64,000 bases of DNA from Flavobacterium beibuense (GCF_004151245.1 NZ_JUIW01000001.1:248001-312000); one strand, 5' to 3'. Counted from the stretch's first letter, positions 44,066 to 51,750 are shown. Notes: generated by a model not told the origin, from the letters alone. Numbers and translations are program-made.

Positions 44066-44830
44066 TTAAAGCATCATACCTCCCGATACTTCAATACGCT
44101 GACCATTAATCCAACGTCCTTCTTCAGAACATAGGAAGGCAACCACTCCGCCAATATCTTCCGGTAAGCCTACGCGGCCTAAAGCCGTTACGCTTGCAAC
44201 CTGAGCGTTAACTTCTTTGTTGTCTCTTACGTGTCCGCCACCAAAATCGGTTTCTATAGCTCCCGGAGCAACAATGTTTGCTGCAATACCGCGTGGACCT
44301 AATTCTTTAGCTAAATACCTTGTAAGTACTTCTATGGCACCTTTCATAGATCCGTAGGCAGATGAACCGGGGAAAGAGAAACGCGCTAAGCCTGATGAGA
44401 TATTTATAATACGTCCGCCATTATTAAGATATGGTAGGGATTTTTGCGTAAGGAAGAAAACACCTTTGTAGTGAATGTTAAAGATGTCGTCTACCTGTTC
44501 TTCGGTAGTTTCTGCAAAAGGAGAATAAAGCGCAGTTCCCGCATTGTTTATAAGGAAATCGAAGTTAGTACTTCCTGTATGCTCCTTAAGATGTTCGGTA
44601 ACTTGTTTTAAGAAAGGGTCAAAGCTTTTTGTGTCGGCAGTGTTTAACTGATATGCAATTGCTTTTTGTCCAATTGCTTTAATCTCTTCTACCACTTCAT
44701 CAGCCTGTTGTTTGTTGCTGTGGTAAGTAAGTATAACGTCAATTCCTTTCTTTGCAAGGCTTATTGCCATATTTCTACCTAACCCGCGACTTCCGCCTGT
44801 AACTAAAGCTATTTTGTTTAATGTATCCAT
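44066..44830 (-). CDS. Short-chain dehydrogenase/reductase (FabG-like SDR)
   Basis: 254-residue NAD(P)H oxidoreductase. Cofactor motif ALVTGGSRGLGRNMAISLAKKG (about residues 8-29), NNAGTA near 93, catalytic serine in INISSGLARF, the YxxxK motif in SSAYGSMKGAIEVL (about 160), and GRVGLPEDIGGVVAFLCSEEGRWINGQ ... VSGGMML at the C-terminus. This SDR belongs to a different branch from the pair at 5332-7023, yet its promoter carries the same tandem operator. The AraC paralogue gene lies directly upstream. Substrate unknown. Confidence 0.9.
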   Translation of the reverse strand: MDTLNKIALVTGGSRGLGRNMAISLAKKGIDVILTYHSNKQQADEVVEEIKAIGQKAIAYQLNTADTKSFDPFLKQVTEHLKEHTGSTNFDFLINNAGTALYSPFAETTEEQVDDIFNIHYKGVFFLTQKSLPYLNNGGRIINISSGLARFSFPGSSAYGSMKGAIEVLTRYLAKELGPRGIAANIVAPGAIETDFGGGHVRDNKEVNAQVASVTALGRVGLPEDIGGVVAFLCSEEGRWINGQRIEVSGGMML

Positions 44831-44867
44831 TTTTTAATCAATTTTTAGTTGTTATTATTTTATGGTA

Positions 44868-44931
44868 CAAAGTTCAGACAGAAAGTCATCTTGAGGTTTG
44901 CAAACATCAATCGGTTATTTGCAAAATTCAA
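44868..44931 (-). promoter_or_regulatory. Promoter and tandem AraC-type operator of the second SDR module
   Basis: Minus-strand element GAACTTTG (TTTG at 44871-44868) preceded by TTGC-N5-TCAA repeats at 44898-44910 and 44919-44931, 21 bp apart, with the nearer repeat beginning 30 bp from the TTTG element. Identical geometry to 7046-7109. TATGGTACAAAGTTC is also shared between the two promoters. Confidence 0.65.
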
Positions 44932-44940
44932 ATATCGCTA

Positions 44941-45879
44941 TCAGGAACGGAAAGAAAGTGGAGCTAATGCGGTCTGTTTTTTAAAGAAGTTAGAAAAATG
45001 TGCTACTTCCTCAAAGCCCAGACTATCGGCAATTTCAGATACATTCCAGTCGGTTTGCTTTAAAAGTATTTTTGCCTCCTGTAAAATGCGTCCGGTTATA
45101 ATATCGGTAGTGGTTTTGCCTGTACTTTCTTTTAATACCTTGTTGAGGTGGTTTACATGTATGGCAAGCCTTTCGGCATATTCTTTTGCAGTGCGTAACT
45201 GTAGTTTTTGGTTAGGAGATTCTATAGGGAACTGGCGTTCCAACAGTTCTATAAAAAGTGCTATGATTCGGCCCGAAGCATTTTGTTCAGAACGCAAAAC
45301 AGTAGCAGGCTGAAGCTTTTGTCCGTAATGAATAAGCTCTATCAGGTAATTGCGAAGCAAGTCGTATTTAAATTCATAGTCGGAAGCAATTTCTTTCTGC
45401 ATCTTCCTTAAAACCAGTTGAATTTCATCGGCCATTTCGTCGTCGATTTCAAAAACAGGATATCCTCCCGATTTAAAGATTGGGAGTTCGTCCAGCACTA
45501 TGCCACTTTTGTTTTTAATAAGGAACTCATCGGTAAATACACAAAATAGTCCTCCCTGATTTTCATCCAGCGGATACCAGTGATAGGGTACTTTTGGTGT
45601 GGCAAACAGCAGTGCGTTTTTTTCTATGTTAATTACCTTGTCCGCATACTCAGCGCGGTTCTTTCCCCTAATCAGGCTTATTTTATAATAGGCTCTCCTG
45701 TTATAAGGCATCACGTTTTTTTTCTTCACTTCCTTTATTGTTTCCGAAATATCAAACACATTAAAGTGGCCTACTTCTTTACTAATACCGGGAGGTAAAA
45801 GGGAGGCAATATCTCTTCCTGTAAAGTTTGCGGCTTCTCTATAAAATTCTTCAAGTGAGGTGTTGTTAATGTTTTTCAT
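44941..45879 (-). CDS. AraC family transcriptional regulator, paralogue 2
   Basis: 312 residues from ATG 45879; an in-frame TTG at 45897 falls inside the operator and is rejected. Same organisation as the AraC protein at 7106-8002: HFNVFDIS, RRAYYKISLIRGKNRAEYADK, PKVPYHWYPL, LPIFKSGGYP, then a double HTH (HVNHLNKVLKESTGKTTTDII; WNVSEIADSLGFEEVAHFSNFFKKQT). The two HTH domains are very similar, so they may recognise the same sites. It precedes an SDR gene on the same strand. Probable activator of that gene and repressor of itself. Confidence 0.88.
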   Translation of the reverse strand: MKNINNTSLEEFYREAANFTGRDIASLLPPGISKEVGHFNVFDISETIKEVKKKNVMPYNRRAYYKISLIRGKNRAEYADKVINIEKNALLFATPKVPYHWYPLDENQGGLFCVFTDEFLIKNKSGIVLDELPIFKSGGYPVFEIDDEMADEIQLVLRKMQKEIASDYEFKYDLLRNYLIELIHYGQKLQPATVLRSEQNASGRIIALFIELLERQFPIESPNQKLQLRTAKEYAERLAIHVNHLNKVLKESTGKTTTDIITGRILQEAKILLKQTDWNVSEIADSLGFEEVAHFSNFFKKQTALAPLSFRS

Positions 45880-45891
45880 AACTACCGTTTT

Positions 45892-45909
45892 TTGCAAAAT
45901 TCAAAGGTA
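45892..45909 (-). promoter_or_regulatory. Second araC promoter with overlapping autoregulatory site
   Basis: Minus-strand TACCTTTG (45909-45902, exact TAnnTTTG) overlaps TTGAATTTTGCAA (45904-45892), the same 13-base site found at 8014-8026. Confidence 0.65.
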
Positions 45910-45977
45910 GTAAATGTTTTATTTTTATTTTGATTAATATTTGTTTAAAATGTTTTATTGTATTTTTATATAAAAAA

Positions 45978-47066
45978 ATGAAGTTCACAGTGAATAAAAA
46001 ATATGATAGACTAGAGTTTAATAATTATCATATTTATAATAACAATAGAGGAGAAAAAGGTGGTGGCAATAAAATCTATGAAGGTTTTTTTAAGTGTAAA
46101 TTAGTGCATAATAATATGTTCTCTGTAATAATTCCAGATCTCATATACATTAAAACTGCAGAAGATACTTTTTTGTGGTTTCAATTTTATTCTTTTTTAC
46201 CCAATCACTTGTCTAAGTTTTCTTCTGAAGAAATAATGGGTATAGTTGATGTTGATATTGCTTTTGGGCATACCCTCAGAATTGTTTTTTCTAAAAAAGG
46301 GCATGTAAAAAATTTTCCTGATCAATCAAATCTTTTTCAATGTGAAATTTATGGCCCCGATGATTTATTAGAATATTCTACAGGTTGTGGGAAAATTATA
46401 GATGAAACACCTTATATAAAACTTTATCATCATACATTACCTGATATCAAAGTTTTAATTGAGAATTCATCATATTACAAAGGTTCTCTTTGGAATTTTC
46501 AAGGTACTAAAAAACTTAAATCAATATGCTATTCATATTTTACAAGTTTAGATAAAATTATTCAGGAGCAGGATTTGTTAGCTATTGCAATGTCAAGTGA
46601 TGGAACTATTAATTTAGTGTTGGATATAACTTTAGAGCCAATATCTATTAAAGTTTATAGAGAAAGTACCTCAAATCGTACTGCAACTCTTGAACAATAT
46701 ATTGATTCAACAATTATTATGAATAATCATATTTGGATGCATAAACATGATACTAATGAATATGTTTATTATGAAGTATGTAGTTCTTTTATATATAGAG
46801 TAGGATTAGATATTCAAACAGATCTTCCTTTTAATGACAGTATAATCAGTAGAGTTGAAAATGTTATGACGCCAGATTATGTCGTTTTAGGTGATGCTGC
46901 TACTAAGTTAGGACTTTTAGCACCCTTTGATGAAGAATTTACAACCCATGTTTTTAAGATAGAGCCTTTCGATGGTGTTGAAACAAATATTTTAGACTTT
47001 TGGTTTGATAATTCAAATAAGGACTTATATACTGACAAAAAAATCACTCCACCTAAGTTTGAGTAA
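45978..47066 (+). CDS. Uncharacterised low-GC orphan protein with possible ADP-ribosyltransferase-like motif
   Basis: 362 residues from ATG 45978 (a TTG 16 codons upstream would add a chance hydrophobic stretch). The gene is visibly more AT-rich than its neighbours, with many AAT, TAT and ATT codons, which suggests horizontal transfer. No signal peptide or membrane helix. The first half (MFSVIIPDLIYIKTAEDTF, DVDIAFGHTLRIVFSKKG) is not recognisable. Around residues 150-195 are YHHT, then GSLWNFQGTKK and SYFTSLDKI; the H-x-T / S-W / Y-F-T order loosely recalls HYD1-type or other ADP-ribosyltransferase toxins. This is weak inference. It may instead belong to an unknown defence or toxin family. 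No partner gene is obvious. Confidence 0.72.
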   Translation: MKFTVNKKYDRLEFNNYHIYNNNRGEKGGGNKIYEGFFKCKLVHNNMFSVIIPDLIYIKTAEDTFLWFQFYSFLPNHLSKFSSEEIMGIVDVDIAFGHTLRIVFSKKGHVKNFPDQSNLFQCEIYGPDDLLEYSTGCGKIIDETPYIKLYHHTLPDIKVLIENSSYYKGSLWNFQGTKKLKSICYSYFTSLDKIIQEQDLLAIAMSSDGTINLVLDITLEPISIKVYRESTSNRTATLEQYIDSTIIMNNHIWMHKHDTNEYVYYEVCSSFIYRVGLDIQTDLPFNDSIISRVENVMTPDYVVLGDAATKLGLLAPFDEEFTTHVFKIEPFDGVETNILDFWFDNSNKDLYTDKKITPPKFE

Positions 47067-47077
47067 GATTAAAGCTC

Positions 47078-48049
47078 TTATTTTGTTGTATGATATTCCA
47101 TCCAGCTTTGAATCCTGCCTACATACATTTTAAGGTAGTTTTCCGACAGGAAAATATTAGACCAGTCAAAACGTTGAGATTGTACTCCCAAGTAAAAAAT
47201 AAAAACGGCTGCAGCTGCATACGGAATGATATCCAGTTCCTGTTGTGAAAGCGGATTTATACTTTGATAGCCGTTTATAAAGGCCTTAGCTTTTTTGTTA
47301 TAAATGCCCTTATCTGCCTCTATAATGAAGAGATGTTTGCAGAAATAGGCAACATCAAGTATAAGCGGGCCGTTGCCAAAAAAGTCGAAATCAAAAACGG
47401 TTACTTCCTTTTTGTCGGTAATAGCCATGTTATCATACCACATATCCAAATGCACTATCCCTTCTTTAAGATGAACTTTATTGAAGGTCTCTTTTATTTC
47501 TTCTCCGAGTGCCTTTAGGTATTCCATCTCTGGTAACTCATTACTAAAAAACGCATTGGCATACTGATAGGGAAGGTCTACAAGGGTCTGGCTGTTATAA
47601 TGTATTCGGTTTACAGTTTTGTTTTCCGCCGCCAGATGGAATTTACCCATAATTGTACCAATGTAATGGCAGGTGTCTTCATCAATAAAGCGCACTTTTC
47701 CTCCTTCTGCAAAAGAAAAAACTACTGCATAGCGAATCCCTTCGGGAGCGTTTATTTTCTGAATGTAACTTCCTGTTTTGTCCGGTATAGGGTAGGATAT
47801 GTTCAGCTTATTTTCTTTTAATGATAAAAGCAGGGTGATTTCCTCTTCAATTTCCTGTTTAGAACGCCAATTATGGCAATATGACCTGAGTACATGTTTA
47901 TCACTATTCCCAGATAGCATATAGGTGTGATTCATCCCTGTCCTAAAAAGTGAACATTGAGTGCTTTGTTCTAAGTTGTACTGAGATGTTATAAATTCTC
48001 CAAGCTCTTTTGCACTCAGTATTGATCTTGTTACAGGGAAGGTTTTCAT
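47078..48049 (-). CDS. Aminoglycoside phosphotransferase-fold kinase
   Basis: 323 residues of the APH / homoserine kinase II superfamily. Nucleotide-binding N lobe (FRTGMNHTYMLSGNSDKHVLRSY, about residues 35-57), catalytic loop GIVHLDMWYDNM (HxDxxxxN, about 197-208), and metal-binding aspartate in VFDFDFFGNGPLILDVAYF. The family phosphorylates small alcohols such as homoserine, choline or aminoglycosides; this member cannot be assigned. Convergent with the orphan gene and not linked to a resistance determinant. Confidence 0.85.
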   Translation of the reverse strand: MKTFPVTRSILSAKELGEFITSQYNLEQSTQCSLFRTGMNHTYMLSGNSDKHVLRSYCHNWRSKQEIEEEITLLLSLKENKLNISYPIPDKTGSYIQKINAPEGIRYAVVFSFAEGGKVRFIDEDTCHYIGTIMGKFHLAAENKTVNRIHYNSQTLVDLPYQYANAFFSNELPEMEYLKALGEEIKETFNKVHLKEGIVHLDMWYDNMAITDKKEVTVFDFDFFGNGPLILDVAYFCKHLFIIEADKGIYNKKAKAFINGYQSINPLSQQELDIIPYAAAAVFIFYLGVQSQRFDWSNIFLSENYLKMYVGRIQSWMEYHTTK

Positions 48050-48179
48050 GGTTGTTTAATTGAAAGGGAAGCAAAAATAAGGATTAATATGTTTTAAGCT
48101 GCTTTTTATCATTTTCACATTTCTATAACAATTGTTTAATTGTTTCTTGCTAAATTGGAGTTCACCAAAAACCAAAACC

Positions 48180-48596
48180 ATGAATAAACGAGGAGAAATA
48201 ATTATTGTTGATGATGATATTGATGATCTCGACATTTTAGAAGAAATATATAATATGTTACCCTTTGAGAACAAACTGGTGTTGTTTCATGATGGGGAAG
48301 AGGTTTATTCTTATCTTAAAGATCCTGAGGCTTATCCTTTTTTGATTATTTCAGATATAAATATGCCTAGAATGAATGGTTTCGAACTGCGGGATAAGGT
48401 ATTAAGTGATGCCGAAATCTCAGGGAAGATTATCCCTTTTGTATTTATTTCCACATCGGCCGACAGGACTATGATGAAGAAATATTGCCGGAAATCATTT
48501 CATGGCTATTTTGAAAAAAAGAGCGATATAACTGAGATGACTAATATGATGGAGAGAATAATAGGATATTGGAAGGATGGCATACCTTCGGATTAA
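48180..48596 (+). CDS. Single-domain response regulator 1
   Basis: 138 residues from ATG 48180, a receiver domain only. Acidic pocket VDDDIDDLDIL (about residues 8-18), phospho-acceptor in IISDINMPRMNGFELR (about 57-72), VFISTSAD with the conserved Ser/Thr, and lysine in GYFEKKSD. No output domain follows, so it must signal by protein contact or be read by a partner. Paralogue of the gene at 48776. No histidine kinase is nearby. Confidence 0.9.
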   Translation: MNKRGEIIIVDDDIDDLDILEEIYNMLPFENKLVLFHDGEEVYSYLKDPEAYPFLIISDINMPRMNGFELRDKVLSDAEISGKIIPFVFISTSADRTMMKKYCRKSFHGYFEKKSDITEMTNMMERIIGYWKDGIPSD

Positions 48597-48620
48597 GTTG
48601 TAGTTGACAGAAAAATATTT

Positions 48621-48652
48621 AAAAAGCTTCGGTGAAAACCGGAGCTTTTTTT
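48621..48652 (+). terminator. Terminator hairpin after response regulator 1 (family copy 1)
   Basis: AAGCTTCGGT-GAAA-ACCGGAGCTT, ten pairs with one G-U, GAAA loop, then T run. Almost the reverse complement of the hairpins at 49211 and 50526. Confidence 0.85.
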
Positions 48653-48775
48653 GTTGGGAAATATAATGTGTTTGTACAGCAAAGTAATGAGGTTATATAA
48701 TTTAGCATTTTTTGGCATTTCTTTGTAATTTTCTTAAATCAACGTTTGTTAATTTAGAAGTCAAAAGCTAAAGAA

Positions 48776-49186
48776 ATGGAAAACCTTAAACCAATTGTAC
48801 TTATAGACGACGATATTGATTATATCGATTTAATGGTGGAAGCCTACGGAACGCTTCCGTACAGAAACAAACTTCTGATTTTTCATGACAGTATAAGAGC
48901 TTATGAGCATCTTGTTGAAAACAGTATAGCTCCTTTTTTAGTAATAAGCGATATTATTATGCCTAAAATGAACGGTTTTGAATTACGGGAAAATATACAG
49001 GCAAATCCGAAATTCTCAGGACATATGGTTCCGTTTGTTTTCTTAACCGGTGCAGCTGAGTTGCCACATAGTAGTAACAAGAGTTTAGCAGAAAATGGTT
49101 TTTTTGAGAAAAAATCAGATTTTCAGGATCTCAGAAAAACATTAGACGAAATTATAAACTACCATTATAATATGGTTGAAGTGTAG
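48776..49186 (+). CDS. Single-domain response regulator 2
   Basis: 136-residue receiver-only protein. IDDDIDYIDL pocket (about residues 9-18), phospho-acceptor region VISDIIMPKMNGFELR (about 59-74), FLTGAAE with conserved Thr, and the lysine in FFEKKSDF. Same layout and similar wording (IPFLVISDI, FELR, KKSD) as the regulator 180 bases upstream. A tandem duplication is likely. No kinase, phosphotransferase or output partner is visible in the window. Confidence 0.9.
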   Translation: MENLKPIVLIDDDIDYIDLMVEAYGTLPYRNKLLIFHDSIRAYEHLVENSIAPFLVISDIIMPKMNGFELRENIQANPKFSGHMVPFVFLTGAAELPHSSNKSLAENGFFEKKSDFQDLRKTLDEIINYHYNMVEV

Positions 49187-49210
49187 TTCTTACTATAGAA
49201 AAAACAAATA

Positions 49211-49240
49211 AAAAGCTTCAGTTTTCACTGAAGCTTTTTA
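49211..49240 (+). terminator. Terminator hairpin after response regulator 2 (family copy 2)
   Basis: GCTTCAGT-TTTC-ACTGAAGC perfect stem with flanking A and T runs, followed by TTTGGGGTGGC. The stem and the following GGGGTGGC match the tRNA-Pro 3' region at 50526-50570. Confidence 0.85.
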
Positions 49241-49312
49241 TTTGGGGTGGCTAAACGATTCTCTGTAATGTAATTTGTCAAACGTTTTAAATTTTAAAGT
49301 GGGAGAATATAA

Positions 49313-49918
49313 CTAGTCAATTACAATACTTGCAATTGCTTTTTCCATAGCCGTTTCTTTAACTCCGGGTACTTTAAGGCCTTCAGCACGGAATACTGTG
49401 AGATCAGTCATTCCTAAAAAACCGAGAAAGTTTTTCAGGTAGGGAGTAACAAAGTCATTATCTTTTCCGGGACCTTCAGAATAGATGCCACCTGATGCCA
49501 TGGCTACATATACTTTTTTGCCTGTCACCATACCAACAGGACGGCCGTCTTCCCCATATCCAAAAGTGACTCCAGCTCTTGTAATATGGTCAATCCATGA
49601 TTTTAGTGATGAGTGTATTGTAAAGTTGATAAGCGGTGCACCGATTACAATAATATCAGCATTCATTAATTGTTCAACCAGTTTATTGGAGAGTTGAATA
49701 GATTTTCGGTCTTTTTCGGTCATCTGCTCTTCAGGTATAAAGAATGTGCCTAATACTTCTGGAGTGAGATGTGGTATGTCATTCTCTACCAGGTTTAACT
49801 CTTCAATAGTACTACCTGGGTATTTTTTCTGAATTTTTTCTACTACAGCATTTCCTAATTTGATACTATACGACTGTGAACCCATTAAGCTTGATTGAAT
49901 ATGGAGGACTTGTTTCAT
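49313..49918 (-). CDS. azoR: FMN-dependent NADH-azoreductase (flavodoxin-like quinone reductase)
   Basis: 201 residues from ATG 49918; earlier codons in the frame are not protein-like. Flavodoxin-like fold: HIQSSLMGSQSYSIKLGNAVV (about residues 6-26), PLINFTIHSSLKSWIDHITRAGVTFGY (about 97-123) which is the AzoR signature around the FMN site, and VTGKKVYVAMASGGIYSEGPG. Two-electron reduction of quinones or azo compounds protects against electrophiles. Divergent from hxlR with overlapping promoter sites, a common pairing for HxlR-regulated oxidoreductases. Confidence 0.92.
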   Translation of the reverse strand: MKQVLHIQSSLMGSQSYSIKLGNAVVEKIQKKYPGSTIEELNLVENDIPHLTPEVLGTFFIPEEQMTEKDRKSIQLSNKLVEQLMNADIIVIGAPLINFTIHSSLKSWIDHITRAGVTFGYGEDGRPVGMVTGKKVYVAMASGGIYSEGPGKDNDFVTPYLKNFLGFLGMTDLTVFRAEGLKVPGVKETAMEKAIASIVID

Positions 49919-49967
49919 AAGTTTAAAATGATTTATGTTGAAACAAAGGTAGGATTTGGTGGTATGT

Positions 49968-50024
49968 AAAAGATAGTAGTTACCTAATGGAAAGTGGTTA
50001 CTTTTAGGGAAGTTACTATCTTTG
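49968..50024. promoter_or_regulatory. Divergent azoR/hxlR promoter with inverted repeat and GTTAC repeats
   Basis: A perfect 10-bp inverted repeat AAAGATAGTA (49969-49978) / TACTATCTTT (50014-50023) carries a -7 element on each strand: TATCTTTG at 50017-50024 for hxlR (exact TAnnTTTG) and TATCTTTT for azoR. Three direct GTTAC repeats (49979-49983, 49997-50001, 50012-50016) lie between and are probable HxlR sites. Confidence 0.6.
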
Positions 50025-50028
50025 CTGT

Positions 50029-50394
50029 ATGGAAACAATTGAAAATAAAATACTTCCAAATAAAGAAGAATGTGCAGGGGCTCTAAAAAACGTTTTTGAT
50101 GCAATATATGTTTTAAATGGAAAATGGAAATTGCCATTAGTGCTTAGCCTCATGCAGTCTTCAAAGCGCTTTAATGAAATTCAGAAGGAAATAAATGGTA
50201 TTTCGCCAAAAGTATTAGCCAATGAACTGAAAGACCTGGAATTAAATTTTCTTATTAAGCGTAATGTGTACCCCACAACCCCGGTTAGTATTGTATATGA
50301 AGCTACAGACTACAGCTATACCCTCAAAAATATACTGATTGAATTAAGTCATTGGGGTGAGAACCACAGGAATAAGGTAAAAGGTAAGGTTTAA
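50029..50394 (+). CDS. HxlR family transcriptional regulator
   Basis: 121 residues with the HxlR winged helix (DAIYVLNGKWKLPLVLSLMQSSKRFNEIQKEINGISPKVLANELKDLE, about residues 24-71). The N-terminal cysteine in EECAGAL (about residue 15) lies where redox-sensing members such as YodB have their active cysteine. ATG starts exactly five bases after the TATCTTTG box, suggesting a leaderless message. Divergent from azoR; repression of azoR relieved by quinones or diamide is the obvious model. Confidence 0.9.
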   Translation: METIENKILPNKEECAGALKNVFDAIYVLNGKWKLPLVLSLMQSSKRFNEIQKEINGISPKVLANELKDLELNFLIKRNVYPTTPVSIVYEATDYSYTLKNILIELSHWGENHRNKVKGKV

Positions 50395-50525
50395 ATAAAC
50401 GTATAATATTTCGTGATGTTATTTAAAATACTTTAATTTTTGTCAATGCGTTGACTCTTGTAATATTTGGATTTTGAAGTGCTATAAATAATGTATACTG
50501 TATACATTTTGTAAGGTGTTGAAAT

Positions 50526-50559
50526 AAAAAAAGCTCCAGTTTTCACTGAAGCTTTTTTT
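50526..50559 (-). terminator. Terminator after tRNA-Pro (family copy 3)
   Basis: GCTCCAGT-TTTC-ACTGAAGC stem (G-U pair in the minus-strand RNA) with a U tract on the minus strand. Near-identical to the terminator at 49211-49240. Confidence 0.85.
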
Positions 50560-50560
50560 G

Positions 50561-50635
50561 TCGGGGTGGCAGGATTCGAACCTGCGACCTCCTGGTCCCA
50601 AACCAGGCGCGATGACCGGGCTACGCTACACCCCG
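50561..50635 (-). tRNA. tRNA-Pro (TGG anticodon)
   Basis: 75-nt gene read on the minus strand. Acceptor arms CGGGGTG (5') and CACCCCG (3') pair over seven bases. The anticodon arm CCTGG-TTTGGGA-CCAGG has anticodon TGG (plus-strand CCA at 50598-50600). The T arm GCAGGTTCGAATCCTGC is standard. CCA is not encoded. It is followed by its own terminator and preceded by a TTTG / TATATTTG promoter. Confidence 0.97.
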
Positions 50636-50654
50636 TTTCTCGGTTAAGAGGTTG

Positions 50655-50684
50655 CAAATATACTACTAAAAATCAATTTACAAA
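50655..50684 (-). promoter_or_regulatory. tRNA-Pro promoter
   Basis: Minus-strand TTTG (50684-50681) and TATATTTG (50662-50655) separated by 18 bases, close to the Bacteroidota consensus, 20 bases before the tRNA. Confidence 0.65.
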
Positions 50685-50756
50685 CACTATAGTAAAAATT
50701 TATTTTTTGATAGTCAAATCTGATATATAAGTGTAGTTATTTTTTTAATTAAAACT

Positions 50757-50764
50757 TACATTTG
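50757..50764 (+). promoter_or_regulatory. trxB promoter -7 element
   Basis: TACATTTG is a perfect TAnnTTTG box 32 bases before the trxB ATG. No TTTG -33 box is clear. Confidence 0.45.
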
Positions 50765-50796
50765 CATCTCTTTGATTAAAACTAACAGTTAAAACT

Positions 50797-51750
50797 ATGT
50801 CTGATTCTATCGAAAAAATAAAATGTCTTATTATAGGTTCAGGTCCTGCGGGTTACACTGCTGCTATTTATGCAGCAAGGGCTGATATGAACCCAGTATT
50901 ATATACCGGTATGGAACCGGGAGGCCAGCTAACTACAACTACAGAGGTTGATAACTTTCCGGGATATCCGGAAGGTATTGACGGACCAACAATGATGGTG
51001 CAGCTGCAACAGCAGGCTGAGCGTTTTGGTACTCAGGTGCGTATTGGTATGGCTACAGCAGTAGAATTTAGCAAAGAAGCCGGAGGATGGCATAAGGTTA
51101 CTATTGATAATAATAAAGAAGTTCATGCACAAACTGTAATTATTTCTACAGGTGCTACTGCAAAATACCTTGGATTACCAAGTGAGCAACGCCTTAGAGG
51201 CGGGGGAGTTTCTGCATGTGCAGTGTGTGACGGTTTCTTCTACAGAGGTCAGGATGTTGCTATAGTTGGAGCAGGGGATACTGCTGCGGAAGAGGCAACT
51301 TATCTTGCTAACATCTGTAAAAATGTTACCATGCTGGTAAGAAAAGATTTCATGAGAGCTTCTAAAGCTATGCAGCACCGTGTGGAGAACACTCCTAATC
51401 TAAAAGTACTTTACAATACTGAAGTTGATGAGGTTATTGGTGATCAGGTTGTAGAAGGGCTTAGAATGGTTAATAACCAGACAGGAGAGAAATCTGAAAT
51501 TGCCATTACGGGACTTTTTATCGCTATTGGACACAAACCTAATACCGATATCTTTAAAGGTCAGCTGGATATGGATGAGACAGGTTACCTTATCACTCAG
51601 GGTAAGAGTACTAAAACTAACATTCCTGGTGTATTTGCTTCGGGAGATGTACAGGATAAAGAGTACAGGCAGGCAATTACTGCTGCGGGTTCAGGCTGTA
51701 TGGCTGCCCTTGATGCAGAACGTTACCTTGCTACTTTAGAGAGTCATTAA
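50797..51750 (+). CDS. trxB: Thioredoxin-disulfide reductase
   Basis: Flavoenzyme that reduces thioredoxin with NADPH. 317 residues. FAD motif IIGSGPAGYTAAIYAARA (about residues 12-29), EPGGQL, the redox-active pair in CAVCDGFFYRG (about 139-149), NADPH-binding VGAGDTAAEEATYLA (about 155-169), and the C-terminal FASGDVQDKEYRQAITAAGSGCMAAL. Monocistronic with a TACATTTG promoter box and its own bidirectional terminator. Confidence 0.96.
   Translation: MSDSIEKIKCLIIGSGPAGYTAAIYAARADMNPVLYTGMEPGGQLTTTTEVDNFPGYPEGIDGPTMMVQLQQQAERFGTQVRIGMATAVEFSKEAGGWHKVTIDNNKEVHAQTVIISTGATAKYLGLPSEQRLRGGGVSACAVCDGFFYRGQDVAIVGAGDTAAEEATYLANICKNVTMLVRKDFMRASKAMQHRVENTPNLKVLYNTEVDEVIGDQVVEGLRMVNNQTGEKSEIAITGLFIAIGHKPNTDIFKGQLDMDETGYLITQGKSTKTNIPGVFASGDVQDKEYRQAITAAGSGCMAALDAERYLATLESH

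Noticed and set aside
44849..45313. Plus-strand open frame of 154 codons opposite the araC gene
   Set aside because: Antisense shadow of a well-supported AraC gene; codons are the complement of its HTH region.
47078..48049. Aminoglycoside resistance gene
   Set aside because: The fold is shared by many metabolic kinases and nothing points to aminoglycosides.
50433..50657. Minus-strand open frame of 74 codons over tRNA-Pro
   Set aside because: It simply reads through the tRNA gene and its terminator.
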